Positions 7,277 to 13,778 are shown, counted from the first letter of the stretch. The stretch: DNA of 14,406 nt from Candidatus Aquidulcis sp. (GCA_020723365.1 DYJB01000061.1:1-14406); one strand, 5' to 3'. Notes: a model not told the origin generated them from the letters alone. Numbers and translations are program-made.

Positions 7277-7775
7277 GAGTGGCCTGGCGCTTCTGGCCGC
7301 GCCGACGATCGTGCTCGCCCTGGGCAATACGCAGCGTGGCGATGACGGGGCCGGCCCGGCCGTGCTTGAGCGCCTGGCCGCCGCCGGGGTTCCCAGCGGC
7401 GTCGAATTGATCGATGGCGGCCTGGCCGGGCTCGAGACGGCGCTGCACCTGCAGCACCGCCGCCGTGCTATCATCGTGGACGCGGCCGACTTCGGCGCCA
7501 CACCCGGAACCTGGCGACGCGTGCAGCTGGATGAGGTGACGCTGGAGCCACCTGCGGAGGCCCCGGGGCTGCACGCAGCCGGACTGCGCGAAGCCCTCCT
7601 GCTGGGCGAGGCGCTGGGGATCCTGCCGCCCGACATCATCCTGTACCTGATCCAACCCGGCCCGCTCGGCTGGGAGGCGGCCTTGAGCGACGAAGTGCGC
7701 GCCTGCCTCGATCCCGTCGCAGCGGCCGTGGCAACCGAACTCCGCGGCGGCGGACCGCCGTCCGCCCACTCCTGA
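7260..7775 (+). CDS. Hydrogenase maturation endopeptidase (HybD/HycI family)
   Basis: Nickel-dependent proofreading protease expected to remove the C-terminal tail of HydA as the final maturation step. The 171-residue protein carries the family signature LGNTQRGDDGAG near residues 21-32, where D29 occupies the metal-ligand position that is Glu in HybD and Asp in HycI; D74 (IIVDA) and H105 (GLH) match the other two metal ligands of the family. Compared with typical members, which begin a few residues before LGN, it has about 15 extra N-terminal residues because the ATG at 7260 lies within the hydA end. There is no later in-frame ATG and no strong ribosome binding site, so translational coupling to hydA is likely. 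The partner assignment to HydA rests on adjacency. Confidence 0.9.
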   Translation: MSSSSESGLALLAAPTIVLALGNTQRGDDGAGPAVLERLAAAGVPSGVELIDGGLAGLETALHLQHRRRAIIVDAADFGATPGTWRRVQLDEVTLEPPAEAPGLHAAGLREALLLGEALGILPPDIILYLIQPGPLGWEAALSDEVRACLDPVAAAVATELRGGGPPSAHS

Positions 7776-7786
7776 GGAAGCTCACG

Positions 7787-8182
7787 ATGGCGAACATCCT
7801 GATCATCGATGACGATCCCGACATGGTCCTGGCCACTCGCCTGTGCCTCGAAAGCGCCGGCCACAAAGTCGACTCGGCCGGCGACCCCGCCGAAGGCCTG
7901 AAGCGAATCAAGGCCAGCAAGCCGGACCTCATCGTGTTGGACGTGATGATGGATTCGGCTACGGCCGGCTTCCAGTTCGCGCTCAAGCTGCGCGGGCCGG
8001 ACCCTGATCCCGATCTGGCCGGCTACGGCAAGATCCCGATCATCATGCTCACGGCCATCCACTCCACCACCCCGCTGCGCTTCGGTCCGGATGACCAGTA
8101 CCTGCCGGTGGACGACTTCATCGATAAGCCCTTCGAACCGGAGGCGCTGCTGAAGAAGGTCAACGCCCTGCTCCACAAGTAG
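7787..8182 (+). CDS. Receiver-only response regulator (CheY-like)
   Basis: A 131-residue stand-alone phosphoacceptor domain. The acidic cluster DDD at residues 8-10 binds magnesium, D52 (IVLDVMM) is the predicted phosphorylation site, T89 (IIMLTA) the switch Thr, and K114 (IDKPF) the conserved Lys. There is no DNA-binding or enzymatic output domain, so it must act through protein contact or in a phosphorelay. A loop around residues 69-82 (GPDPDPDLAGYG) is longer than in minimal receivers. An AGGA ribosome binding site at 7775-7778 overlaps the stop codon of the maturation protease gene, and the gap between genes is 11 nt, so it is probably transcribed with the hydrogenase operon. The adjacent histidine kinase is the obvious partner candidate, though a palindrome separates them. 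Confidence 0.9.
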   Translation: MANILIIDDDPDMVLATRLCLESAGHKVDSAGDPAEGLKRIKASKPDLIVLDVMMDSATAGFQFALKLRGPDPDPDLAGYGKIPIIMLTAIHSTTPLRFGPDDQYLPVDDFIDKPFEPEALLKKVNALLHK

Positions 8183-8187
8183 GACGC

Positions 8188-8215
8188 AGGCCGGCGCCTC
8201 GAGGCGCCGGCCTTT
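8188..8215 (+). terminator. 26-bp perfect palindrome with short T run, possible terminator of the hydrogenase operon
   Basis: AGGCCGGCGCCTC at 8188-8200 is followed immediately by its exact reverse complement at 8201-8213 and then TTG. It starts 5 nt after the response regulator stop. In RNA it would fold as a very GC-rich hairpin of about 11 bp with a 4-nt loop. The T tract is only three bases, so termination may be partial; a protein-binding palindrome is the alternative. Confidence 0.55.
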
Positions 8216-8235
8216 GAGTCACGGGGGGTGGTGGC

Positions 8236-8796
8236 GTGACGGAATCCCAGGCGGAGCCCAGCCAGCTTGACGTACTGGTGCCGCGTGATCTTGCAGCTGC
8301 CAGCACGCGCCTGATCCTCACCCGCTGGGCGGCGGGGATCCTCGTCCTGCTGGCCACGTTTTCCAGCCAGCGGCTGCTTGGGGTTGTCCTCCCGGCCACC
8401 GGTTTGTATTTGACGGGCGTTGCCATCCTGGTCTACAACGCCGCCTTGGCCGTCCAGGCCCGGCGCGCCGTCTCCCCCGACCCAGCCGTCTACCTGCGCC
8501 GACTGCGCCGCCTGGTCGTGCTGCAGGTCGGGCTCGACTGGCTCTGTATGGCGGTCTTCCTTCACCTCACCGGGGGCATCACCAGCCCCGGGATCGTTTT
8601 CCTGCTCATCCACATGCTGATGGTCGCCATTCTGCTCCCGGGCGTGTCGTCCTACCTGTACGTCGCCTTGGGCGTCGGCGGCCTGCTCGTGCTGGCTTTG
8701 CTCGAGGCCGGGGGCATCTTGCCCCACTGTACCGTGATGCGCTCTTCATCACGGCCCAGATCGTCTTCTTCGCCGCGGCCGCCTTTGCCACCGTGA
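8236..8796 (+). CDS. Sensor histidine kinase, N-terminal membrane part (frameshifted gene, 5' fragment)
   Basis: N-terminal part of a membrane-bound sensor kinase. Five hydrophobic spans can be seen at about residues 27-43, 49-72, 92-111, 117-135 and 139-157. From residue 165 (nt 8728) the sequence turns into Ser/Arg/Pro-rich low-complexity residues until the stop at 8796, which is not protein-like. In the other frame the DNA from 8727 onward reads LYRDALFITAQIVFF, a sixth span that runs directly into the GAF/kinase frame at 8793. One missing base between 8727 and 8728 (for example CACTG from CACCTG) would restore a single protein of about 604 residues. The start is GTG 8236, preceded by a G-rich ribosome binding stretch at 8223-8228. 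The two fragments meet in a GTGA overlap, so an automated caller would list two genes. Confidence 0.75.
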   Translation: MTESQAEPSQLDVLVPRDLAAASTRLILTRWAAGILVLLATFSSQRLLGVVLPATGLYLTGVAILVYNAALAVQARRAVSPDPAVYLRRLRRLVVLQVGLDWLCMAVFLHLTGGITSPGIVFLLIHMLMVAILLPGVSSYLYVALGVGGLLVLALLEAGGILPHCTVMRSSSRPRSSSSPRPPLPP

Positions 8797-10049
8797 CGCT
8801 CGCCACCAGCATCATGGGCCAGCTCCAGCGGCGCGAGCGGCAGATCTCTGCCCTGTTCCAGACCACGCGGGCCGTCTCCTCGAGCCTCAGCCTGAACGAA
8901 GTGCTCAATCACCTGACGCGCAACGCTGCGCTGGCCCTCTCGACCGGACACTCCTCGATCCGCCTCCTCGACGAGGCCGGCGAAACGCTCAACCTGGCGG
9001 CCGCTTTCGGTCTCAGCAAGGCCTACCAGGAGAAAGGCCCCGTCGACCTCACCCACAATCCGCTCGCCAAAGAAGCCCTGTCCGGGCGACCGGTCATCGT
9101 CAACGACGTGACCGACGACGCCCGCCTGCAGTACACGCGCCAGGTGCTCGACGAGGGTATCCACAGCCTGGTGGTCGTGCCGATCATCGGCCGCACGGGA
9201 CCGCTCGGCGTCCTGCGCGTCTACGCCGGGCAGACAAGGCGCTTCAGCGACGCCGATGCGCAGTTCGTCATGACTATCGCCCGCCAGGGCGCAGTCGCCA
9301 TCGAGAACGCTATGGCTCACGAGGCACTGCAGCGGGCCGAAAGCGAGCGCGCCCAGTTTGTCCGGACCGTGACGCACGAATTGCGCTCGCCGGTGGGCGG
9401 CGCGCAGAGCCTTCTGCGTGTGCTCCTGCAGCAGATGTCCGGCGAGCTCACTCCGACCCAGCAGGACATCATCGCCCGCGTCGAAGCGCGCCTGGATGCT
9501 CTGATGGCGTTGATCAATGACCTGCTGGCGCTGGCCGCCACCACGACGCGCGGCTACCAGGAGAAGCCTGAGCCGCTAGACCTGGTGGCGCAGGTGCGCA
9601 GCGCCGTTGAGCTGCGCAGCGCCGAGGCGCAGGAGAAGCAGGTGACGCTCGAGCTCAGCCTGCCGTCCCATCCCGTCCACGTGCACGCCGGCGTCGAGGG
9701 CCTGGCGCACATCTTCGGCAACCTGGTCGGCAATGCCGTCAAGTACACGCCCGAAGGGGGCCGCGTCAGCGTCGCCGTTGAGCTGCGGGGCCCCAGCGTC
9801 CACGTCGCCATCAGTGACACGGGGATCGGCATCCCGGAGGACGAGCTGCCCAGGCTGTGGCAGGAGTTCTTCCGGGCGAGCAGTGCCAAGAAGTCGGGGA
9901 TCGTGGGCACCGGGCTGGGGCTGTCGATTGTCAAGCGGCGCGTCGAGGCCTACGGGGGCATGATCAGCGTGGTCAGTCGCGTGGGCGAGGGCACAACCTT
10001 CAGCGTGACGCTGCCCACTTGCGCTCCGCCTCAAGAGCCATCGGCCTGA
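8793..10049 (+). CDS. Sensor histidine kinase, GAF and catalytic part (frameshifted gene, 3' fragment)
   Basis: The cytoplasmic part of the broken sensor kinase, 418 residues from the first in-frame GTG, though true translation probably entered from the upstream frame. After the end of a membrane span and a short linker comes a GAF domain (about residues 35-175), then the HisKA dimerisation domain with phospho-acceptor H195 in VTHELRSP, then a HATPase_c domain with N box GNLVGNAVKYT, G1 box DTGIGI, F box region LWQEFFRAS and G2 box GTGLGLSIVK. All catalytic boxes are intact. GAF domains bind small molecules or haem and flavin in relatives; no ligand residue could be recognised. The likely partner is the receiver-only regulator at 7787-8182. 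If the frameshift is a sequencing error the kinase is intact; if real, the catalytic half is cut from its membrane anchor. Confidence 0.85.
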   Translation: MTLATSIMGQLQRRERQISALFQTTRAVSSSLSLNEVLNHLTRNAALALSTGHSSIRLLDEAGETLNLAAAFGLSKAYQEKGPVDLTHNPLAKEALSGRPVIVNDVTDDARLQYTRQVLDEGIHSLVVVPIIGRTGPLGVLRVYAGQTRRFSDADAQFVMTIARQGAVAIENAMAHEALQRAESERAQFVRTVTHELRSPVGGAQSLLRVLLQQMSGELTPTQQDIIARVEARLDALMALINDLLALAATTTRGYQEKPEPLDLVAQVRSAVELRSAEAQEKQVTLELSLPSHPVHVHAGVEGLAHIFGNLVGNAVKYTPEGGRVSVAVELRGPSVHVAISDTGIGIPEDELPRLWQEFFRASSAKKSGIVGTGLGLSIVKRRVEAYGGMISVVSRVGEGTTFSVTLPTCAPPQEPSA

Positions 10050-10070
10050 GTTCGATCCGACGCAAGAACC

Positions 10071-10097
10071 GGCGCGCCGGCTTGTGGCTGGCGCGCC
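10071..10097. terminator. GC-rich hairpin between convergent genes, possible terminator
   Basis: GGCGCGCCGGC (10071-10081), loop TTGTG, then GCTGGCGCGCC (10087-10097): an 11-bp stem with one G-T pair, sitting 21 nt after the kinase stop and 23 nt before the end of the convergent YdcF-like gene. Neither side has a good T run, so termination in either direction is uncertain. Confidence 0.35.
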
Positions 10098-10120
10098 GCG
10101 ATTCCGGCAGCCGTCGCTCG

Positions 10121-10915
10121 TCAGGGACCGACGGGCGCCAGCCAGCCCCGCAGTCCGTAGTAGACCAGCGCCAGAATCTCGCGCATCGCCTGCCGGCTGT
10201 CGCCCAGCGCCTGGTCCCCTGGGAGCAGCGGGGCACGCGTCTGACGCGAGGCATTGTGCTCGCGGCTGGGTGAGCCGATGGCGGTGATCCCCTCGGCCGC
10301 CAGAGACTGCAGCGCACGGCGCAGATGGCTTGGGGACGTGACGACGACGACGGTGTCTGCCGTCATCCCCGAGAGCATCTCGGCCAGGAGGACGGCCTCC
10401 TCGCGCGTGCTGGTGGAAAGCGACTCCTCCATGATGCGTTCCGGCGGAACCCCGTTGGATTCCAGGACCGCCCGCAGGATTCGGCTTTCGGGCTCGCCCC
10501 GGCCGCCTTCGCCTCCCGGGCCACCGGAGGCGATCACCAGCGGCCCACCGAGTAGATGGTAGAGGCGCGCGCCTTCCAGTGCACGGAGAGCTGTGCTCTC
10601 GCTCGGTGCACTGTAGGCCAGGTCACCGGCGCGGAAAGTCTCACTCCCGCCGCCAAAGACGATTACGACATCGGCCTGTATCGGTGACGTCCCGTCGAGG
10701 GCCACCGAGCCGCTGTCAAGCACGGCCTCCAGCCCTGCCGCGGTGATCGGCAGGGAAAGGACCCAGTAGAGGGCGGCCAGCAGGCCGAGCAAGCGCACGC
10801 CCCAGCGTCGGATGCGCTCGCCGGCCACCAGCAGCAGGCCGACCGTCAGGCCGAGCAGCAGGAACCCGGACGACCCGGGGACCAGCATCGCCTTGACGAC
10901 TTCGCTCAGATCCAC
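10121..10915 (-). CDS. YdcF-like (DUF218) membrane protein
   Basis: A member of the DUF218/YdcF family, whose members are linked to cell-envelope processes (SanA, ElyC) or bind S-adenosylmethionine (E. coli YdcF); exact function unknown. I chose GTG 10915, giving 264 residues starting MDLSEVVKAMLVPGS, because GGAG lies 7 nt upstream and the family normally begins this way; the frame is open up to an ATG at 10984, which would add 23 Arg/Cys-rich residues unlike the family. Two hydrophobic spans (about 17-31 and 40-60) are followed by the DUF218 core: VVIVFGGG (83-90), EGARLYH (114-120), ASGGP (129-133), ESLSTSTREEA (164-174) and VVVTSPSHLRRA (190-201). It lies 75 nt downstream of the glycosyltransferase gene on the same strand, so the pair may be co-transcribed and act on envelope glycans or glycolipids; that link is inference. 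Confidence 0.82.
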   Translation of the reverse strand: MDLSEVVKAMLVPGSSGFLLLGLTVGLLLVAGERIRRWGVRLLGLLAALYWVLSLPITAAGLEAVLDSGSVALDGTSPIQADVVIVFGGGSETFRAGDLAYSAPSESTALRALEGARLYHLLGGPLVIASGGPGGEGGRGEPESRILRAVLESNGVPPERIMEESLSTSTREEAVLLAEMLSGMTADTVVVVTSPSHLRRALQSLAAEGITAIGSPSREHNASRQTRAPLLPGDQALGDSRQAMREILALVYYGLRGWLAPVGP

Positions 10916-10990
10916 CGACGCGCTCCACAGCAGGGACGATGCGCGGCAACGGGCATCCAGGGTACAGCGCGGGCGCCGGGGCAATGCGGC

Positions 10991-12253
10991 TCAGGCATGC
11001 TTCTTGTGGAGCGTACCGTAAAGACCGAGGATCTGATCGGCAATGAGCGGCCAGGAGTAGGATCGGGCGTATTCCGCCGCCTGCCGACCGAGACGCGTGC
11101 GCAGCACCTCGTCCTCGACCAGCCGCCGCAGCCGGTCGGCGAGGGCCGGGGCGTCCCCCGCCGGGACATGGAAGCCCGTCTCGTTGTCCCGCACCAGGAA
11201 GGCCAGCCCGCCCGTCTCGGACGCCACGACCGGCCGCCCGCAGGCCATCGCCTCCAGCGCCACCAGTCCGAACGATTCGTAGTGGGACGGGACAACCACG
11301 GCCAGGGCGGCCGAGTAGTAGTACTGGAGCGTGTCCTGATCACGCTTGCCCAGAAAGGTGACGACGTCGTCGATGCCGAGCGTCGAGCGCAGCGACTGGA
11401 GCCGGCCCATCTCCTCCGACATGCGATCCGGATCCGCATCCGGCTCGCCGCCGATGACGGCCACGCACAGCGGGTGGCGATCCAGCACGCCCTCCTGTTT
11501 CAAGAGCGCCACGGCTTCCAGGAGCGTATCGATGCCCTTCAGGGGCTCGACCCGGCCGACGAATAGGAGCATATTCTGTTCGCACGGTACGCCGACGAAT
11601 TCCTTGGCCTCGTCCTGGGGGATAGGATAGAAGCGACTGGTGTCCACCCCGGGCGGGATGACGACCACCCGGCGGACATCGGCGTGATACAGCCACTGGA
11701 ACTGCGCCAGCTCGGCCTGGGTGGCGGCGACGATACAGTCGGCCTCCCGGAGCAGCCGGCCCTCCGCATCGAGCCGGAAGGAGGAGGCGGCCTCGTCGGC
11801 GCTGCGGGCGACGCGGTTCTTCATCGCCGCCAGCGTGTGAAACATGTGTACGATCGGCATCCCCCAGCTCGCCCGCAGATCGACCGCCGCCAGGCCGGAG
11901 AGCCAGTAGTGGCTGTGGATCAAGTCGTAGCGCGCGCCCTTGGTGCGGGAAAAGGCCTCCACGCCGGCAACGAACTCACTCAGGTAGTCGGCCAGGGCTT
12001 CCTTGGGAACGGGCGTCTCCGGCCCGGCACGAATGTGGACCACGCGGTTGCCAAAGCCGAGGTCATGCAGCACATGCGGGACGTGGTCATCCTGCGAGCG
12101 CGTGAACACATCCACGCCCACGCCACGCCGGCCCAGCTCACGGGCCAGGTCGCGCACGTAGACATTCATTCCGCCGGTATCCTTGCCCCCCAGCGTCGCC
12201 AGCGGGCAGGTGTGGTAGGACAGCATGGCGATTCGCACGAGGCGATTATCCAA
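10991..12253 (-). CDS. Family 4 glycosyltransferase (MshA / sucrose-phosphate-synthase-like)
   Basis: Retaining GT-B glycosyltransferase of 420 residues that would transfer a sugar from a nucleotide donor. The N-terminal acceptor domain has GGKDTGGMNVYV (22-33), a glycine-rich loop typical of the MshA and sucrose-synthase branch, and DLIHSHYW (110-117). The C-terminal donor domain has FVGRVEPLKG (231-240; R234 and K239 contact the donor phosphate in relatives) and the E-x7-E motif ESFGLVALE (E326, E334). The start appears to be TTG 12253, with AAGGAG about 9 nt upstream; GTG 12238 and ATG 12226 are later alternatives that would remove 5 or 9 residues. Acceptor is unknown. No inositol or mycothiol gene is nearby, so calling it mshA is not justified. 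The YdcF-like gene follows. Confidence 0.88.
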   Translation of the reverse strand: MDNRLVRIAMLSYHTCPLATLGGKDTGGMNVYVRDLARELGRRGVGVDVFTRSQDDHVPHVLHDLGFGNRVVHIRAGPETPVPKEALADYLSEFVAGVEAFSRTKGARYDLIHSHYWLSGLAAVDLRASWGMPIVHMFHTLAAMKNRVARSADEAASSFRLDAEGRLLREADCIVAATQAELAQFQWLYHADVRRVVVIPPGVDTSRFYPIPQDEAKEFVGVPCEQNMLLFVGRVEPLKGIDTLLEAVALLKQEGVLDRHPLCVAVIGGEPDADPDRMSEEMGRLQSLRSTLGIDDVVTFLGKRDQDTLQYYYSAALAVVVPSHYESFGLVALEAMACGRPVVASETGGLAFLVRDNETGFHVPAGDAPALADRLRRLVEDEVLRTRLGRQAAEYARSYSWPLIADQILGLYGTLHKKHA

Positions 12254-12292
12254 CGAGACTCGCTCCTTGCCAAGGCATCCATCGGCCGCACC

Positions 12293-12321
12293 TGTTCAGG
12301 CCCCACACCGGCTGGTATAAT
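12293..12321 (+). promoter_or_regulatory. Promoter of the tRNA-Thr gene
   Basis: A perfect TATAAT at 12316-12321 with an extended -10 TGG immediately before it (12313-12315), and a weak -35 TGTTCA at 12293-12298 with 17-nt spacing. The mature tRNA begins 11 nt after the -10 box, so the primary transcript would carry only a few 5' leader bases. Confidence 0.7.
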
Positions 12322-12331
12322 CCCGTCCGTT

Positions 12332-12404
12332 GCCACCATAGCTCAGCTGGCAGAGCGGGCGTTTCGTAAACGTCAGGTCGTGGGTTCGAATCCCACTGGT
12401 GGCT
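12332..12404 (+). tRNA. tRNA-Thr (anticodon CGU)
   Basis: A 73-base cloverleaf. Acceptor GCCACCA pairs perfectly with TGGTGGC; D stem GCTC/GAGC; anticodon stem GGCGT/ACGTC (one G-T pair) with loop TTCGTAA, placing anticodon CGT at positions 34-36, which reads ACG (Thr); five-base variable loop; T stem GTGGG/CCCAC with loop TTCGAAT. The discriminator base is T and CCA is not encoded, so CCA is added by nucleotidyltransferase. A strong promoter lies directly upstream. Confidence 0.95.
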
Positions 12405-12463
12405 CTCCCCACCCGTTCGGCGACATCGGACCGGCGCCAGCATGACCGCGAGGGCAGTGAGTC

Positions 12464-12577
12464 GTGACGCTTTCGCTCGGGCTGACCGAGGTGCTGGCCG
12501 TCTGCCTGTGTTCTTCCGCCGGCCTGATCGCCCTGTTTGCCCTCGGGCTGCTGCTCGTCGCCTACTACCGCCACTAG
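12464..12577 (+). CDS. Small single-span membrane protein (37 residues), unrecognised
   Basis: A short frame from GTG 12464 to TAG 12577 encodes 37 residues: a polar start (MTLSLGLTE), one long hydrophobic stretch of about 24 residues with two cysteines (C14, C16), and a short C-terminal tail YYRH. This is the look of a real microprotein with one transmembrane helix. GAGGG at 12450-12454 lies 9 nt upstream. It falls between the tRNA and the YbaK gene, 12 nt before the latter, in the same direction. I do not recognise the family. Chance is possible given the GC content and short length. Confidence 0.45.
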   Translation: MTLSLGLTEVLAVCLCSSAGLIALFALGLLLVAYYRH

Positions 12578-12589
12578 GCTGACGCCCCG

Positions 12590-13084
12590 ATGCCGGATCC
12601 CCGCCCCGCCCTCTCGCCTGCTGCCCAACATGTCCAGGACACGCTGCGTGCGCTGGGACGAGACTATCCAGTGCGCGAGTCAGAGCGCTCGACCCGAACG
12701 TCGGCCGAGGCGGCCCAGGCTGTTGGATGCCAGGTCGGGCAGATCGCCAAGTCGCTTGTCTTCCGGGCCGTCAACAGCGGCCGCGCCGTGCTGGTCATCG
12801 CCAGCGGCGCCAACCGTGTGGACGAAGGGCGCCTGGCCGAGCTGCTGGGCGAGCCCATTGGCCGCGCCGACCCGGACTTCGTTCGTCAGCACACGGGGTA
12901 CGCCATCGGCGGGGTGGCGCCGGTGGGTCACGCCTCACCGCTGCCGATCTTCATCGACGAGGACCTGCTCGCCTTCGACCAGATCTGGGCCGCCGCAGGA
13001 ACCCCGAACGCCGTCTTCCCCCTACCCTCCAGCGATCTCCCGGCGCTCACGGGCGGGCGCGTGGCCCACCTGCGCGCAGCCTAG
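12590..13084 (+). CDS. YbaK/EbsC-family aminoacyl-tRNA deacylase
   Basis: Trans-editing protein that hydrolyses mischarged tRNA, in related proteins Cys-tRNA(Pro) or Ala-tRNA(Pro). The 164-residue length is normal. Visible landmarks: the conserved lysine K54 in QIAKSLVF, the segment ASGANRVDEGRLAELLG (about residues 71-87; family form is GxxxVDxxKL), and GYAIGGVAPVGH (about 102-114), the substrate-binding GG(V)xPxG loop. Its target tRNA cannot be decided from sequence. It follows the 37-residue membrane protein by 12 nt and has no strong ribosome binding site of its own. The nearby tRNA-Thr is probably a coincidence, since the known substrates of the family are not confined to Thr. Confidence 0.87.
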   Translation: MPDPRPALSPAAQHVQDTLRALGRDYPVRESERSTRTSAEAAQAVGCQVGQIAKSLVFRAVNSGRAVLVIASGANRVDEGRLAELLGEPIGRADPDFVRQHTGYAIGGVAPVGHASPLPIFIDEDLLAFDQIWAAAGTPNAVFPLPSSDLPALTGGRVAHLRAA

Positions 13085-13129
13085 GCCGTGCGGCCGGCCA
13101 AGGGCAGGACTGCGGGCGCCCATCTCACG

Positions 13130-13135
13130 TATAAT
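13130..13135 (+). promoter_or_regulatory. -10 element positioned for leaderless transcription of the uridine kinase gene
   Basis: A perfect TATAAT ends 6 nt before the ATG at 13142. Since transcription normally starts 6-8 nt after the -10 box, the mRNA would begin at or next to the A of the start codon. No ribosome binding site precedes the ATG, in agreement. The -35 region (about 13107-13112, GGACTG) is poor. Confidence 0.55.
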
Positions 13136-13141
13136 CAGCGC

Positions 13142-13762
13142 ATGCCCCCCGTCATCATCGGTATCGCCGGCGGCACCGGATCCGGCAAGACCACCGTCGC
13201 CAACGTGATCCTCGAGCGCGCCGGCGCCGCCAATATCGCCTTCCTGCCGCACGACGCCTACTACAAGGATCTGGCGCAACTGCCCCGCTTTCAGCGCGAG
13301 GCGCTCAACTTCGACCACCCCGACTCGCTCGAGACTTCGCTTCTGGTGGCGCACCTGCGCCGGCTTCGCGCCGGCCAGGCCGTCGAGATCCCGGTCTACG
13401 ACTTCACCACCCACGCGCGCACGACGCGGACCGTACGCGTTGAGCCGCAACCGATCGTCCTGGTGGAAGGCATCCTGATCTTCGCCGAGCCGGATCTGCG
13501 CGAACTGATGGACGTCAAGATCTTCGTCGACACCGCTCCGGACGTGCGCTTCATCCGGCGTCTGCAGCGCGACATCAAGGAGCGCGGCCGCACGCTCGAG
13601 TCGGTCATCCGTCAGTACGAGACCTCCGTCCGTCCGATGCACCTCGAGTTCGTAGAGCCCTCCAAACGCTACGCCGACGTGATCATCCCCGAAGGCGGCC
13701 TCAACCTGGTCGCCATGGACATGGTCGTCGCCCGAATCGATACGCTGCTTCGCCAGCCCTGA
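13142..13762 (+). CDS. udk: Uridine kinase / uridine-cytidine kinase
   Basis: Phosphorylates uridine and cytidine to UMP and CMP in pyrimidine salvage. The 206-residue protein has the P-loop GGTGSGKT at 10-17 (K16), HDAYYKD following strand 2 (catalytic Asp and nucleoside-binding Tyr region of Udk), FDHPDS (residues 57-62), the base-binding YDFTTHART segment (86-94), VEGILIF (Walker-B-like) and RRLQRDIKERGRT, the lid region with conserved arginines. Length and motif order are those of Udk. I chose ATG 13142 rather than the frame's upstream ATG at 13088, because homologues start just before IIGIAGGTGSGKT and a TATAAT box ends 6 nt upstream, so the upstream extension would contain the promoter. 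The cyclophilin gene follows after 16 nt, probably in the same transcript. Confidence 0.92.
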   Translation: MPPVIIGIAGGTGSGKTTVANVILERAGAANIAFLPHDAYYKDLAQLPRFQREALNFDHPDSLETSLLVAHLRRLRAGQAVEIPVYDFTTHARTTRTVRVEPQPIVLVEGILIFAEPDLRELMDVKIFVDTAPDVRFIRRLQRDIKERGRTLESVIRQYETSVRPMHLEFVEPSKRYADVIIPEGGLNLVAMDMVVARIDTLLRQP

Positions 13763-13778
13763 ACTCCAGGAGACCCGC

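Noticed and set aside
6152..8176. 674-codon open frame on the minus strand across hydA, the protease gene and the response regulator
   Set aside because: It lies antisense to three genes with complete family motifs, is rich in Arg/Gly/Ala/His/Asp as expected of reversed GC-rich codons, and has no recognisable domain.
10916..10984. N-terminal extension of the YdcF-like protein to ATG 10984
   Set aside because: The 23 extra residues are Arg/Cys-rich and unlike the family, while GTG 10915 has a GGAG site at 7-nt spacing.
12246..12631. Minus-strand frames crossing the tRNA gene (peptides containing WDSNPRPDVYETPALPAELWW or SGIRTHDLTFTKRPLCQL)
   Set aside because: These are the familiar spurious translations of the antisense strand of a tRNA gene, not proteins.
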